Below, piece by piece: positions 23,761 to 36,760 of a stretch of 64,000 nt of DNA (its first letter is position 1; the number at the start of each line of letters is the position of its first letter). The notes beneath the pieces were generated by a model. It had not been told where the DNA came from. It ran no database searches and was given only the letters and a program-made list of their open reading frames with translations. The DNA comes from Opisthocomus hoazin. Taxonomy: Eukaryota; Chordata; Aves; Opisthocomiformes; Opisthocomidae. Position numbers and translations under genes: made by a program. Location: positions 17,874,518 through 17,938,517 of the forward strand of contig NC_134414.1 in assembly GCF_030867145.1 (NCBI RefSeq), written 5' to 3'.

Positions 23761-26700
23761 AAGCCACTGATATTTTTATCATGGAAAAAAACAGTACTAA
23801 AAAGAAGGCTGCACAGTCACTAGGAACACTAGCCGCCATAAGAGCAGGTTACTTGGCTATAGTCTCTCAGTGTATGCACCAAACACGCTTTTGATTTATA
23901 AATTAAAATATCATTTAAAGAACTAAATTGATGAGCTGATCCTAGCCTCCTAGTGTTGAAAACAGTAGCTAATATGGACATCCTGACTCCCTCCCACTCA
24001 AGTTTTAGGCAATGATACATTAAGGAAATAATGGCATAGCGCACTGATTTATGTCTTCTTATCTGCTGGCAGATCTTGCCAACTTGAGTTGTGCATTGGC
24101 ATCTCACGTCAGTGACTGGAAAACATGATGAGGTGTTTAGAGCTGGTTCCTTACCCCATGGTTAGTAAAAGAATAACAGACGCCTGCTTTGTAAAACCTG
24201 AAGAATGTGAGAATGCTTGAGGGGACCTGAGTAATTGCCATAAAGGCAGGACCTCAAACCAATACAGGCAGAGGATTTTATGGAATAAAGCTCTTCTGGG
24301 AGGGTGCATGTGTGTGTCTGACTGTGTTTTTGTTGAGGGGAGGAGAAGTTCTTATCTGAGAAGGGAACAAGGAACAGGTGACTGGACTACAGATTTTTGT
24401 GTATAAGAAAAACTTTTGAGGAAGGCAGGCTAAAGGCAGAAGAATAGAAGGGTTTGGAAATTCATAGGCAGGCTAATGGGCTTACATTGCATTTTACTGG
24501 TTCTTTATTTTCAGTTAAACAACTTCAGGAGGGAGACTAGGAACCATGAATACCCAAGAAAAAAATTAGTCAAAAACAATTCCAAGAGGGATGAAAAAGG
24601 AGCTATGAAGAGTGCAAGGCCTGTCATGTACACAACTTTAACTTCAGCTTCAAGGGATTTTGCTCTTGAAAGGGCAGCAGCTGTTCTAAATTGAATGTCT
24701 AATTCACTCGTTCTAATGAATAAAGCATGTATAGGTTTTTGAAAGGCATTCACAGCAATCTGTATGCTGGATATAGCAGTGACTAAGCTAGGGATGGATA
24801 TCAGAATTCAACCAAAGATCCCTTTTCTCATTGCTTTTCCTCTAGCATCTTACTACAGAGAGGGAAAAGGACTGAGACTTGAGATAAAGCAAGCAGGCAC
24901 TTTGTGTACCTGCTGGAGACCGGCACCTATCCAGCTGCTGAGTCTTCAACCACCAGACAGGCACCAGCAGAGCTGTAATTCTGTTTTCAAGCTGTGGGGC
25001 CAGAGAGGTGCTGAGGTCACCAAGCCCTGCCAAATCACCTGATGCATCTCAGGATGCAATTGAGTTGTTAGCATTGTTGATGTAAATGCTTTAATACCAG
25101 GAGTACAAGTTCTGCCAGCAGGCACCTGTCTTCCTCTGCAATTTAGATCCTTGCAAGTGCCCAGTCTTGGGTGCACAAAGCACATGAGGAATCTCTGCTC
25201 CTTGCTTGTTATGGGGAAATACATAAACTGGAAACAAAAACTGGAAAGTGTGCAGATATTACAGTAAGTGAGGCCATAAAAAACAAGCTAAGAAGTCCTG
25301 TATTTCTTAAATGAGTCAGACTTCTTGGCAGCCTCCCATATAATTGGTGAGGCCCGAGACTGTTTACTTCACAAGACAGGAAGCAGGTAAGACTGTGTAA
25401 GTGATGGTTAAAGATACAATAAGCCCGACATGAGGTGGCAGCAAGGGACAGTCAAAAGCCGCCACTCTCAGCGTAATGAAATTAAAAGGCAAACAGCCCA
25501 CGCAGACCCTGAGTACACAGAGGTTCAAGGACTGAGAGTGTCAGCAAGCCGCCAGCGGTGCTTCAGCTCTGCACGAATACACACAACTCTAGAGGGACCC
25601 TGCTGCTCCATGTGTAGAAATACGACGTTATATTAAACGTAGCATTGGGATACCAAAGAAAACAGAAAATGTTAAACAGTGTGTAAACCAAAAACAGCAA
25701 AATCATGCCAGCACAGCAGCAATTTTATATACAATTACTGCAGCATATTACAGGTTTGGTAGCTGAATCAGCAGAGCTTTAAGAATGGAAACCCATGAAA
25801 TGTAAATCTGCATGAAGCTTATTTGCTATTCCACATTACTTATTTTCTACAGCTACGAAAATCTGTTAGTGAAGACATCTAAAAGACACGTTGTTAGACT
25901 TAGAGGGTTTTCTGGTGTGCTTTAATTTTATGGTTCTAACTTTTTGGTTTTCCATCACAAGACCAGTACACTAAGAAAATCTCTGTCTTCGTTGTGGTGG
26001 CCCCTTTTTCCTGAATCATCTGGTATTTTTCAGAAAATGGGAAAAACATGTATTTTTCTGGTAGGTGGTGTACACCTCCATGGAAAAATCAGATAATTAA
26101 CATACCAAGAAGGTGTGACATTCACTATATCACTCTTATTGTAGGTAACATTATAAAAACATTGACAAATGTCCACTAAAAATACAAATACTGTAGTTTC
26201 TCATTATAAAGAACAGAGAATGTCTACCAGCAGACAGAGAAAAACTTTCTCCTCAATGTAAACCATTATTTGTTCACAAACTTTCTCTGAATATATCAGA
26301 GAATATATGTTCAAATTGATTAACATGAAATTGCATTTTTTAAATATAGATTTTAAAATTAATCGGTCAGAAACTGGAGATTCCGGCCTGAAATAATTTT
26401 TTTAAAAAACCCAAAACACCAGAAAAGCAAAACCAAAACCAAACCTGAATTTAGCTATAGCTAAGCAGCTTCAGATGTTATGGTTTTGCATTCATACCAA
26501 GAGAAATAACATATCATTGCAGCTGATGTATGTAGGGCTCAAACGAACAAGGTTCCTTAATACAGCAGTAGAAGCAGTCATGTTCCTAGTTTATCTTGCC
26601 CAAGGGTCATCTTTTCTACTTCCTTGAGTCAAAAAATAATGATTTTCTTTCCAATTAATGTGAACTGTTGTCTGTATTCACCTGGTACATTATTCCACTG

Positions 26701-29700
26701 GTGATCACTGGTTTGAGACGTGCTGGCCGTGCTGATTCACTTTCAGAACTATCTCATTTAATTTAAGGAAGTGAGAAAATGCCAACAGCTATAAGAAAAG
26801 GATTACATGAAACATTGAATCTAATTTAACAGAATTATTCCCCCCCTCCTTGAATTTCATAGATAACTGTCAAAATAGCAATGGCACTAAAACTAGTTTC
26901 AGGCACAGTGATTCTTTATAGTTCAGCCTGATTATTGTGGCAAAAGAAGAAGCAAACTCCCAAGTTATAAAAATCACATGGTTCTTCAAGAGCAGCCTAC
27001 AGTTTTTACAAAAGCATTATTTTTTATGTAACAGGAGCCAAAAGCAGCTTGACTTTACCTTTCCATGTAATCTATCCTTTTTTCAACATAGCATATATTT
27101 GTCATCTTTTCCACATTTTTTAAAAACAACAAAAAGCAATATAGTATCTGACCCAAATCACATGGGTTTAGGATAACATTAAATGAAGTACAAATAATAA
27201 AACCAGTAAGACATTTTAAGAAAACTTCTTTAAAACTGCCTGAAAAATTAGGGCAAACAATTGTTTGTGTTGTCACTACCTTAGCTTAATTTCCACAAAC
27301 TGCAAGTAGCAGGATAAAATCAGAGGTAGCTATATATGTTGTTTTAGGAAACCTAATCTAAAACCTTAGATGTTCCTTAATGCAGGAAGCACCTACATTT
27401 TACCAGTGAAGTTCCCTATGGTCCTAAACTAGAAGACGCCCAACCCAGGATTTTGATGTACATGTCCTGTATGGCAGACTTCAATGCTCTTGCCTAAATT
27501 AGTGTTTAAGCTTCTTTCAGTAAAATTTTCTGTGTATCTCTGGTTCGGTTTCTGCACATACCCAGACTACCAACTGGCATGGCAAAGCAGGCCTATCGTT
27601 GCTGCTGTGCTAACCTTTACGGAAACAATCAGCCATGTGGTTTTTCAACAACACAGATCTATGGTTCAGCTACACTAACGCATAGGAGTAGACCAAAGTT
27701 ATTTCACTTCCCCCAATTTCCTGGCACTGGTGACATTTTTGTAGGGTTGCTTCCGTGCTAGTGTCTTCGCTGATCCTTGAGGGTCAGACACAGGCGAGGG
27801 CAAAGGAAAGGGCAGAATGACATGGCCGTGCGCAGGGAAGAGCACTGAGCTGCCCCTTGCCATGGAGCTAGCTGCAGTTCAGCTTAGATGCCACAGCAAC
27901 TACACTTCTGTATTGCACTGTAGACTTGAGTAACAGACACAGACCAAATCAAGTGCTGTACCAATGCAGTAAAACTAGTCCTTTCACAAAACAATAAAAG
28001 ACTAAATTTTTTGTTTCGCATTTCTTAGGCAACAGCAGTTCAAACTGACAGAGTATTTTCTGAAAAGTAAGGGTATCCAGACTTTCAACCACTCCTCAAT
28101 TTAAAAGAGCTTTAAAGTGTGAGCCCTCTCTCTCTCCAGGAGCACTCCCTAACGCAGCTCTCCCACCTTCCTGCAGCTGTGTTACAACCCCGCCGCGTGC
28201 ACACACACAGTTCCAGACATTCTGCACAAGCAGAAATTTCATTTTGTACTGCACTCCATCGTGTTCTGTACACTGCTTGCAGGGTCACTGCAGCTTTTTT
28301 TTTTTTCTTTAACATGTGATGCATGAAACATCATGACAAGCAGTCTGTAAACTTCATATGGGATGAATACTTTAATTGCTCGGTTGCTCACTCTACCCCA
28401 GGGAAGTCTGAGTTTCTTCAGTGTGAAAGCTTTAGAAGACTGGCATGGGGACATTTGTGTCCATTTACTCTTCATAATTTTTATCGAAAATGTTAATCAG
28501 ATCACAAGAAGGCATTTTTGAATTTTAAATGCCAGTTACAGTTTGAATCAGCACAAAATTTATCCTTCATGGGATGAACACTAGCATGATTAAACCAATT
28601 CCAGGAGAATAAGTTGTTGTGTAAATATACGATAAAGCAGATGAGTTAGATCCAGGGTGGTTGTTTGCTTGTACTGTTGTAGCGCTTACAACCATTCTCT
28701 TGTAATAAGCATCCCACGCACATTCACAACAAGGAGACAATCCTTCACTGAAACAGTTTATAGCTAATGTTAAATAGGAGAAGTGAGAATGAAGAGATTA
28801 CAGGCAAGCGACATAAACAGATACGGAAACGGAAGTCTATGTTGTTTAGTTTTCCTAAGCAGAGTTGAAGATCTACTCTGAAGTAAAAGCAGATATCGTA
28901 ATTCCAAGTATTTCAGATATGAATTAAACCACTGTTATGGCACAAATGCACGTGGAAAAAAATACCCACCAAAGCTAAAGATCCAGTCATGAACTGAAAT
29001 TAATAGTAAAGGGTGCAGTGACATACAAAGAAGTGGGATGAGAATGGTAATAGCTAGAAAGCAAGAGATCTGCAGGTGTGTGAAGATAGTGCCAACTCAG
29101 CATACTGCTCCCTCACATTTAAGGCCTTCAATCCAGAGAGCGAATCCTAACAAAGCCTATGACATGACAGAGATCGCACCTCAGGCGAAGATGTTTAACA
29201 AAAACAGCTGTTTGTGGGAGGGGAGGGAAAATTTCCAACATGAAGTAACTTAACTTTAATGAGTTTCCTGTTAAATAGGTAGATGATGTGACCTACTTTT
29301 GCCCATAAAGTTCCCAACCAACATTTTCTGTTCCACATCACACGGCACCACAGACCAAGTCAAGGGCATGTCATTACTGTTAGAACCCACAGACAAGACT
29401 TCTCTTCGGACTAAGCGAGGAAGGCAGCCTGTTGGCAGAAGCACTGCAGATTGGCATGCTTCCTCTTGATTTTTGGATGAGAAATACTGTTCCTTTGGCA
29501 TATGTCCATCTCTGGTTCTGTTTGGACTCTGCCCTGTCTGTCTGCCTCAGCAATCTGAAGCCGTAAGGCTACCCTTTCTTTTGAGAAGGCCTAAATTATG
29601 TGGTTGGAAGATTCTGCTACTGCCTGGAGGATGTTGTTTCATCATCGACATTACTGTTTCACTCAGACCTCAAACTGATTTTCCATGTTTCTGCTATCAC

Positions 29701-29954
29701 AGTACTGCATGATTATAGTTCTTTTCATTTGCTTTATGTAATCATGTTTTTCATAAAACAGAACCTGTTCTCCATTAAAAGGGAATTACATCAGTTTATT
29801 TAAGCAGATGAGTGAGAATTGTACAATTTATCCCTAATACTAATCTCTTAACATAGAATCATTCACCCAATCACTAACTTTGCTGTACTGCCCTTCGGAA
29901 CAAGAGAAAATAATGATTGAGAAGCTGTAGCTCTAAATCCGAACTCAAAAGACA
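23761..29954. other. Intergenic AT-rich DNA, nothing recognised
   Basis: Roughly 6 kb with only short open frames and homopolymer runs (for example a T-run near 28,294-28,306). No gene, RNA gene or young repeat can be supported by reading. Confidence 0.4.
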
Positions 29955-30090
29955 TGAGTGAGCTCCATTGTCTGGCACAGGCTTCCAGTCAGACCTTGAA
30001 CAAGGCATTTCAGTCATTTGCTTCAGCTCTCTCAGAACGGTACCTTACTTTCTTGCAGCACTGATAAGGCAAAGCTGTGTCTGTGTAGGC
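29955..30090 (+). repeat. MIR-like SINE core remnant
   Basis: The order tctggcacaggcttcc, then gaccttgaacaaggcattt, then ttcagctctc resembles the core of an ancient MIR/CORE-SINE (function unknown; fossil insertion). The tRNA-derived head is not recognisable, and the assignment is from memory of the core pattern. Confidence 0.35.
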
Positions 30091-31489
30091 TGACTGCCTA
30101 CTACAGTCACTCTGCTTCTTTTTCACATCCTGCATGACAGATATTATCAAAGCACAGCAGTCCGGCTTTCAAAATAGAGCCTCTAAAGCTGTACAATCCG
30201 CATAAAAGACATCTGAACTTATTACACAGTAGCTTCTAAGAGATTTCCAGACATGAGCCTAGGATAAAAGAGCCATTAAAAATACTTGTGTTGCATAAGT
30301 CCAAGACAGACTGGTAATTACACTACAAGCTTGCAAATGTACAGAATAAAAAATTAAATTATTAAAACCACTAAAAACTTTACTGCTAGATACATGCATA
30401 ATGGGAAGAGTTCAGTTACATATGTGATTGTAGCTTTATAATTTCCCAGCCTCTTAAATACATAGACAATGGTAACACTTCAAAATGTTTTCTTGAAAAG
30501 ACAGACATAATTTGCTATTGTGAAACTCCCCGGCTGCATGACATCCTACCACTCTTCTCATGAGCTGTGAACACAACTCAAAGCTCAGCAGGATTTCTTC
30601 CAAATCAAGGTTCCTACTCCTTTGCATCAGATTGAGATACAGAATCTGAGGGATAAAAACTGAACAGCATTTTTCTTCAAGTGCTCTGAACGAGAAGCAG
30701 CAAGGATGTAGGAAAAGGAAACATACTCATTTGTTCTAGACACATAAGGTTAAACACTCACTTTGAGAAATCACTGAAAACCTCTCTTTGCCACGGCAAC
30801 CAACTGCTCTTTTACAGTTTCAAGCCACAGAAAATTCTTTGTCTGCAGCAACTTAAGTACTTGGACAAAAGAGTTTGAGGTATTTTCTCAAAAGAAATTT
30901 AAATGAAAGAAGCATCGGAAAAAACCTTAATATGTGCGGAAAATACACTTTTTGTTCCAGTAATCCAGTGACGTCAGCTCAAAATGCCAAACTAAGTCAT
31001 CTTTGGACAAAGACAGGTTACTCAACAGGTATCTGGGATTAGAATGGCAAGATCAAAGCAAAAGATGTTTAACAAAGCTAAAATTATTAGATTCAAAGCC
31101 CAGTAAAAACAGTCAGAACTTCCCTTGATTTCAATAGGTTTTCAATTAGGCCTAATTAAGCTTACCCATGGAAAGATGGTCCAGAACGCACAGCCTTGCA
31201 AACACAAATGTTAGGATTTTGATTGTTTTCAGTTCTTAGCAAAGGTGATAAACTCCCCATGGCAAGGAGCTATCAGCAGGAGAGAAAATGGGACAATTCA
31301 GAGCGATGATGTAACCTAGAGATATCATACCCTGAAAAACAGGACCTAGGCGGAACCTTGACAGATTATCGACTTTACTCACAATTGACATTACTCAGGG
31401 ACAAGGATGGAGTAGACAATTTTCTATGAAAAAATGCAAGTGCTCTATTATTTATAGCTTTCAAGAATAAATGAGACTGTTCCGACATT
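30091..31489. other. Intergenic AT-rich DNA, nothing recognised
   Basis: No gene is supportable. A phrase at about 31,120-31,150 (ttgatttcaatagg followed by ttaggcctaatt) hints at a very old repeat but is too short to call. Confidence 0.4.
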
Positions 31490-32180
31490 TCAGTACCCTT
31501 ACCACTGGCCATTTTTTCTAGTCTAACCTGAATCCCTCCTGCTGCAATTTAAACTGATTACGTTTTGTCTAGCTAAACTGAACATGCAAAACAGATACTC
31601 CCCTCCTCTTTTAAGCAGTCTTGTATCACCCCTCAGTATTCTCTCTGTATACAACAAACACAACCTTCCTTCAAAATTTCATCATTTTCTAGATCTCTGA
31701 TTGCTATCACCACTCCATGCTTATCCCTCTCTACCTCGTCCACATCCTCTTGAAACACCATACATCAGAGGACAAAGTAGTCCAGCGCAGAGCTTATTGT
31801 TATAATGGAGCTGCTACAAAATGTGCCTTTTCACAATGATCTAACATTGTTCATTCAAATTCAGCTTGTGAATCTGCTATAACCTCAAGATTTATGTAAA
31901 ACTTCTCTTTAAACAGTTGCTCTTTATCCTATATTTGCACATAAGTGTAGAATATTGCAATCACATTAATTGAATAAATAACTTATCCAGGCCTTTTTTT
32001 TCCCAGGCCACTTCCTCACTGGAACTACAGACCACTTCTCAATACACCTGCACAACCTCGCACCTTAGTGTCATGTACAAATTTAACAGAAATATTTCTT
32101 GCTTAAAAAGGAACTAAAAAAGTGGATTATTTTTGTACACTGGATGATAATCTATAAAATCCTTTGAATATATAGGACAA
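31490..32180 (-). mobile_element. Ancient CR1-like LINE remnant, reverse orientation
   Basis: This is a highly diverged LINE read on the minus strand. Ordered landmarks include ctcctgctgcaatttaaactg (about 31,536), the cacccctcagtattctc block (about 31,626), atcattttctagatctctgattgc (about 31,680), the cctcgtccacatcctcttgaaac block (about 31,735) and cttgtgaatctgctataacc (about 31,864). Together they follow the antisense of a CR1 ORF2 C-terminal and thumb region in the correct order. No frame is open. It lies directly upstream of the younger CR1 at 32,245 and in opposite orientation to it. Confidence 0.6.
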
Positions 32181-32394
32181 ATTCTATTTTACGGAGCAGT
32201 CTCTTTCTTCATAGCAATATTTCTTTTAGTTATGGTTCTGTCTCAAAGGGGAGAAAGGATTCTTGCCCACAAGCTGACAGGGCTCATCGAGAGGGCTTTA
32301 AACTAGGTTCTAAGTGGGAGGGGGATGTAACCTGGCTCACTAGAGATGAGCCCAGGCGTGGCATGCTGGGGTTGGGGGTGAGATCGACAGCCCA

Positions 32395-33151
32395 GCTCAC
32401 GCGCATCTACACCAATGCACGTAGCATGGGCAATAAACAGGAGGAGCTGGAAGCCATTGTGCAGTAGCACAGCTATGACTTGGTCGGCATCACAGAAACG
32501 TAGTGGGATGACTCTAATGACTGGAGTGCTGCAATGCATGGCTACAAACTCTTCAGAAGGGATACGCGAGGTAAGAGAGGTGGTGGGGTGGCTCAGTATG
32601 TCAGGGACTGCTTTGATTTTATAGCGCTCGACGATTGTGATGACAAGGTTGAATGCTTATGGGTAAAGATGAGGGGCAAAGCCAACAAGGCAGACATCCT
32701 GCTGGGAGTCTGTTACAGACCACCCAACCAGGATGAAGAGGCAGATGAAGTTTTCTACCAGAGTCTGGCAGAAGTCTCACAATAATTGCTAGCCCTTGTT
32801 CTCATGGGGAACTATAAGTTACCGGACATCTGCTGGAAATAAAACACAGCAGAGAGGAAACAGTCTAGGAAGTTCCTGGAGTGTGTGGATGATAACTTCC
32901 TGGCGCAGCTGGTGAGTGAGCCTACCAGGGGAGGTGCCTCGCTAGACCTGCTGCTTACTGACAGAGAAGGACTTGTGAGAGATGTGGTGGTCGAAGGCCA
33001 TCTTGGGCTTAGCGGCCATGAAATGATAGAGTTCTCAGTTCAAGGTGAAGCTAAGAATGGGGCCAGCAAAACCACCATATGGACTGTCAGAGGGCAGACT
33101 TTGGCCTGTTCAGGGCTCCGGTTGAGAGGGTCCCCTGGGAGAGAGTCCTGA
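32395..33151 (+). pseudogene. CR1 ORF2 endonuclease domain remnant
   Basis: This is the AP-endonuclease-like domain that nicks target DNA in LINE retrotransposition. I see ARSMGNKQEELEAIV, GITET followed by a TAG in place of the expected W, RGGGVAQYVRD and GVCYRPPNQ. The usual GDFN-type motif reads GNYK, and the SDH catalytic motif reads SGHEM, so the catalytic aspartate is lost. With three stop codons (TAG 32,465, TAG 32,501, TAA 32,783), this domain is dead. Confidence 0.8.
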
Positions 33152-33510
33152 AAGGCAAAGGGATCCAGGCAGGCTGGACATTCTTCAAGCAGGAAGTCTT
33201 AAAGACACAGGAGCAGGCTGTCCCCATGGGCCGCAAGACGAACCGGCGGGGGAGGCAACCGGCCTGGCTGAACAGGGAGCTCTTGCTGGGACTCAGGAAA
33301 AGAAGGAGGGTCTACCACCTATGGAAGAAAGGGCAGGTGGCTCAAGATGAGTACAGGGGTCTCGTTAGTTGATGCAGAGAGGAAATTAGAAAGGCAAAAG
33401 CCCAGCTAGAACTCAGGCTGTGCACTGTTGTCAGGGGCAACAAAAAATGTTTTTACAAATACATTAACAACAAAAAGAGGGCCAAGGACAGTCTCCAAAC
33501 CTTACTGGAT

Positions 33511-34401
33511 GTGAGGGGGAATATTGCCACCAAGGATGAGGAAAGGGCTGAGGTACTTAATGCCTTCTTCACCTCAGTCTTTAATAGTCAGGCTGGTTAT
33601 CCACAGGGTAGTCAGCTCCCACTGCTGGAAGATGGGGAAGGAGAGCAGAATGAACCTCCCATAATCAAGGAGAAAGCAGTTAACAGCCTGCTATGCGACC
33701 TGGACACTTACAGGTCTATGGGGCTGGATGGGATCAACCCAAGAGTGCTGAAGGAACTGGCGGAGCAGCTGGCCAAGACACTCTTCATCGGCTATCAGCA
33801 GTCCCGGCTAACAGGGGAGGTCCCAGATGACTGGAGGATCGCCAGTGTTGTAACACCCATCTACAAGAAGGGCCAGAAGGAAGATCCTGGGAACTACAGG
33901 CCTGTCAGCCTGACCTCGGTGCCGGGGAAGATTATGGAGCGATTCATCCTGAGTGCGCTCACCAGGCATGTGAAGGACAACCAGGGGATCAGGCCCAGCC
34001 AGTACAGGTTCATGAAAGGCATGTCCTGCTTGACCAACCTGATCTCCTTCTATGATTAGGTGACCCACCTAGTGGATGAAGATAAGGCTGTGGATGTTGT
34101 CTACCTGGACTTTAGTGAGGCCTTTGACACTGTTCCCCACAGCACCCTCTTGGAGAAACTAGCTGCCTATGGTTTGGATGGGTGTACTCTTTGCTGGATA
34201 AAGAACTGGCTGGGTGGCCAAGTGCAGAGAGTTGTGGTGAATGGAGTTAAGTCCAGCTGGCGGCCGGTCACGAGTGGTGTTCCCCAGGACTCAGTTTTGG
34301 GTGCAGTCTTATTTAACATCTTTACCAATGATCTGGATGAGGGGATTGAGTGCTCCGTCAGTAAATTTGCAGATGCTGGGTGGGAGTGGCGATCTGCTTG
34401 A
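33511..34401 (+). pseudogene. CR1 ORF2 reverse-transcriptase remnant
   Basis: The RT region of the long CR1 is split by a TAG at 34,057 (normally a lysine or similar codon before VTHLV). Motif [12 protein letters not shown], is intact. Motif B reads SGVPQDS with D where G is conserved. At the catalytic FADD box the sequence continues from FAD into another frame: compared with the copy at 457-1,590, eight bases (equivalent to acaccaaa) are missing after gatg at about 34,376. The remaining ORF2 continues in other frames at 34,483-34,785 and 34,787-35,191. Confidence 0.85.
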
Positions 34402-34786
34402 GGGTAGGAAGGCTCTGCAGAGCGATCTGGACAGACTGGATCAATGTGCCGAGGTCAACTGTAAGAGGTTCAACAAGGCCAAATGCCAGGTTCCACACTT
34501 GGGTCACAACACAACCCCATGAAACACTACAGGCTCGGGGAGGAGTGGCTGGAAAGCTGCCCAGCAGAAAAAGATCTTGGAGTGTTGGTCAACAGCTGGC
34601 TGAACATGAGCCAGCAGTTTGCCCAGGTGGCCAAGGCAGCCGAAGGCATCCTGGCTTGTGTCAGGAATAGAGGGGCCAGCAGGAGTAGGGAGGTGATTGT
34701 GCCCCTGTACTCAGCACTGGTGAGGCCGCACCTGGAGTCCTCTGTTCAGTTTTGGTTGGTCCCCTCACTACAAAAAGGACATTGAG

Positions 34787-35191
34787 GTGCTGGAGTGTGT
34801 CCAGAGAAGGGCAACGAGGCTGGTGAGGGGTCTAGAGAACAAGTCTTATGAGGAGTGGCTGAGGGAGCTGGGGCTGTTTAGTGTGGAGAAGAGGAGGCTG
34901 AGGGGAGACCTTATTGCAGGTGTTGGTCTCTTCTCTCAAGTAAGTAGCAACAGGACGAGAGGCAGTGGCGTCAAGTTGCATCAGGGCAGGCTAAGGTTGG
35001 ATACTAGGAAAAATTTCTGTACTGAAAGAGTGGTCAGGCATTGGACCAGGCTGCCCAGGGAAGTGGTTGAGTCACCATCCCTGGAGGTGTTCAAAAAACG
35101 ATGTGGCATGTTGGGATATGGTGTAGCAGGCATGGTGGTGTTGGGTGGACGATTGGACTTGATGATCTTAGAGGTCTTTTCCAACCTATGA
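34787..35191 (+). pseudogene. CR1 ORF2 C-terminal remnant
   Basis: This is the C-terminal segment of the long CR1 with [21 protein letters not shown] and [19 protein letters not shown], then [17 protein letters not shown]. The open frame runs on through what is normally 3' UTR up to the tail. It is frameshifted from the RT part upstream. Confidence 0.8.
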
Positions 35192-35559
35192 TTCTATGAT
35201 TCTATGATTCTGACTACTAGAAAAGAAATACTAATTATCTTTTTGAGGTGATCAGTAAAGGTCAAATGTTATTATTCTAATGAAACAAAGAATGCAAAAT
35301 TGTTAAATAGGGCAAGAGTCTTTAGAACAGCAGATTTCAGCAAAGAAGGAGACATCAAGTAAAGTAATTTTCTGAAAGAATTTGAAGTACAAGTAGGATT
35401 ACTGGAAGATTATTGTGTAAACCAAACTATTCCACAGCAATAGACAGACAGTCGGAGTAGCAGAGACCATTATGGCTGTGTTGAGAGCTCCTCAATAACT
35501 TGAAGCAGTGAAGAATGAATCATACAAAAACTAAAAGCTAGGATGAACATAAGAGACCA

Positions 35560-36760
35560 AGGACAAACCAATAAAATCTAAAATGTGAGGAGATGTAATG
35601 TGGCATAAAGGGCTATATGACAAAATTCTAGAAGTAACATGAAGACAAAGAGAACAGTGAGGACATTATTGAGAAACAAAAGATGCTGAGAAAGTGAAAA
35701 TACCTAGAAGATAGAATACTAAACCTCTGGCATGGATTTATCAAGCACAGAAGATGTTCAGCCTGTTTAGTTTCTTCTTTTGCCACAATAAATGGCCTAA
35801 TAAATAACAAGGTGCAATAAACTTTGACATAAGCATAATTTTTCAATGTTGGCTTGCACTGACATCCTAAAGCACCAGGCTAATGAGTCTTAGCATCAGA
35901 AGGGTATACAAGCAGTTGGAAAAAATCACTTTCAAACAAGTGGATTTCAGTAGCTCCCTGTCATGCTGGGAAAGAACATTGCACAACTTCCAGAAAGATC
36001 CTCCAGAATTCCTATTTTCATTTATCAAAACCAGTCACAATGAAATAGAAAATACTGTTGGTGAAAGGTTCAGAATTTAAAATTACTTTGACAAGTCAGT
36101 AAGATAACTTGCTTTGTCTTACTAGGTTTGGACCAAATAGAAAAACAAACCACTGTGCAAATGTGAGAAAATAAAATACAGAATACAGAAAATACAGAAT
36201 GAGAAACATTTAGCTAGATAGCGGGGACATAAATAGGCTAGCGTTACAATTATTTATATGGTAATGTCCTTCCAAAGAGCCATCTCCTTCTAGGATGCAA
36301 TAATGGGAATGATAACTAATCCTACAAATTTGGCTTTGGTGAGTCCGCACAGGAAATTCTGTGTCTGGTTTAGGAACCACATGTCTAGCAAGAAAACAGA
36401 GAGAATTCTGATTTTTTTGAAAAAATGAGCAAGAGTTTTTAAAAAGCAGAAGAGTTTTTGAAAAAATAACAAAAGCCAGTGAGTTTGTTTGGTCTAGAAA
36501 GGTAGATGGAGGAGACATGGTAATAATGCCAGAAAGAGGACTATTATCAATTGTTCTTCATGTCAAAGGGAGAAAAAAAAAAAAGAAATACTATTTATAG
36601 CAGAGATTAAGGTTGGAGAAGTTTTCAGCTCAGTGAAACACCAGAAGATACTATCCAAAGAAACTAAAAAAATATTCTTATTGAGAATATTAATAGGCAG
36701 TTAACTTCTTTCTCAGGCATAGTTTAGGTACAATTGATTGAGCCTTAGAGAGGAAATTCA
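35560..36760 (+). mobile_element. Ancient CR1-like LINE remnant, forward orientation
   Basis: This very old LINE copy is recognisable only from the order of weakly conserved blocks. They are gcatggatttatcaagcacag (about 35,732), ctccctgtcatgctgggaa (about 35,955), ctgtgtctggtttaggaacc (about 36,358), agtttgtttggtctagaaagg (about 36,481) and catagtttaggtacaattg (about 36,718). They match the sense-strand order of CR1 ORF2 RT to C-terminus and 3' UTR. No coding frame survives. It starts within about 350 bases of the end of the younger CR1. Confidence 0.6.

Larger units (their letters stand above)
32245..35213 (+). mobile_element. Long CR1 LINE with most of ORF2, inactivated
   Basis: This is the longest CR1 copy here, about 3 kb in forward orientation. 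It starts near the ORF1/ORF2 junction and ends in repeated gattctatg units at about 35,185-35,213. Ordered ORF2 parts are an endonuclease (YTNARSMGNKQEELEAIV, then GYKLFRRD and YRPPNQ), a linker, an RT ([28 protein letters not shown]) and a C-terminal region. It is broken by in-frame stops at 32,465, 32,501, 32,783 and 34,057 and by frameshifts, including one inside the FADD box at about 34,374. It resembles the CR1 subfamily with the gattctatg tail and cannot be active. Confidence 0.95.

Noticed and set aside
31120-31160. Phrases of the ttgacttcaatggg type scattered in the intergenic DNA (also near 19,312 and 20,962)
   Set aside because: They resemble a common old amniote repeat phrase but are too short and diverged to support a call.
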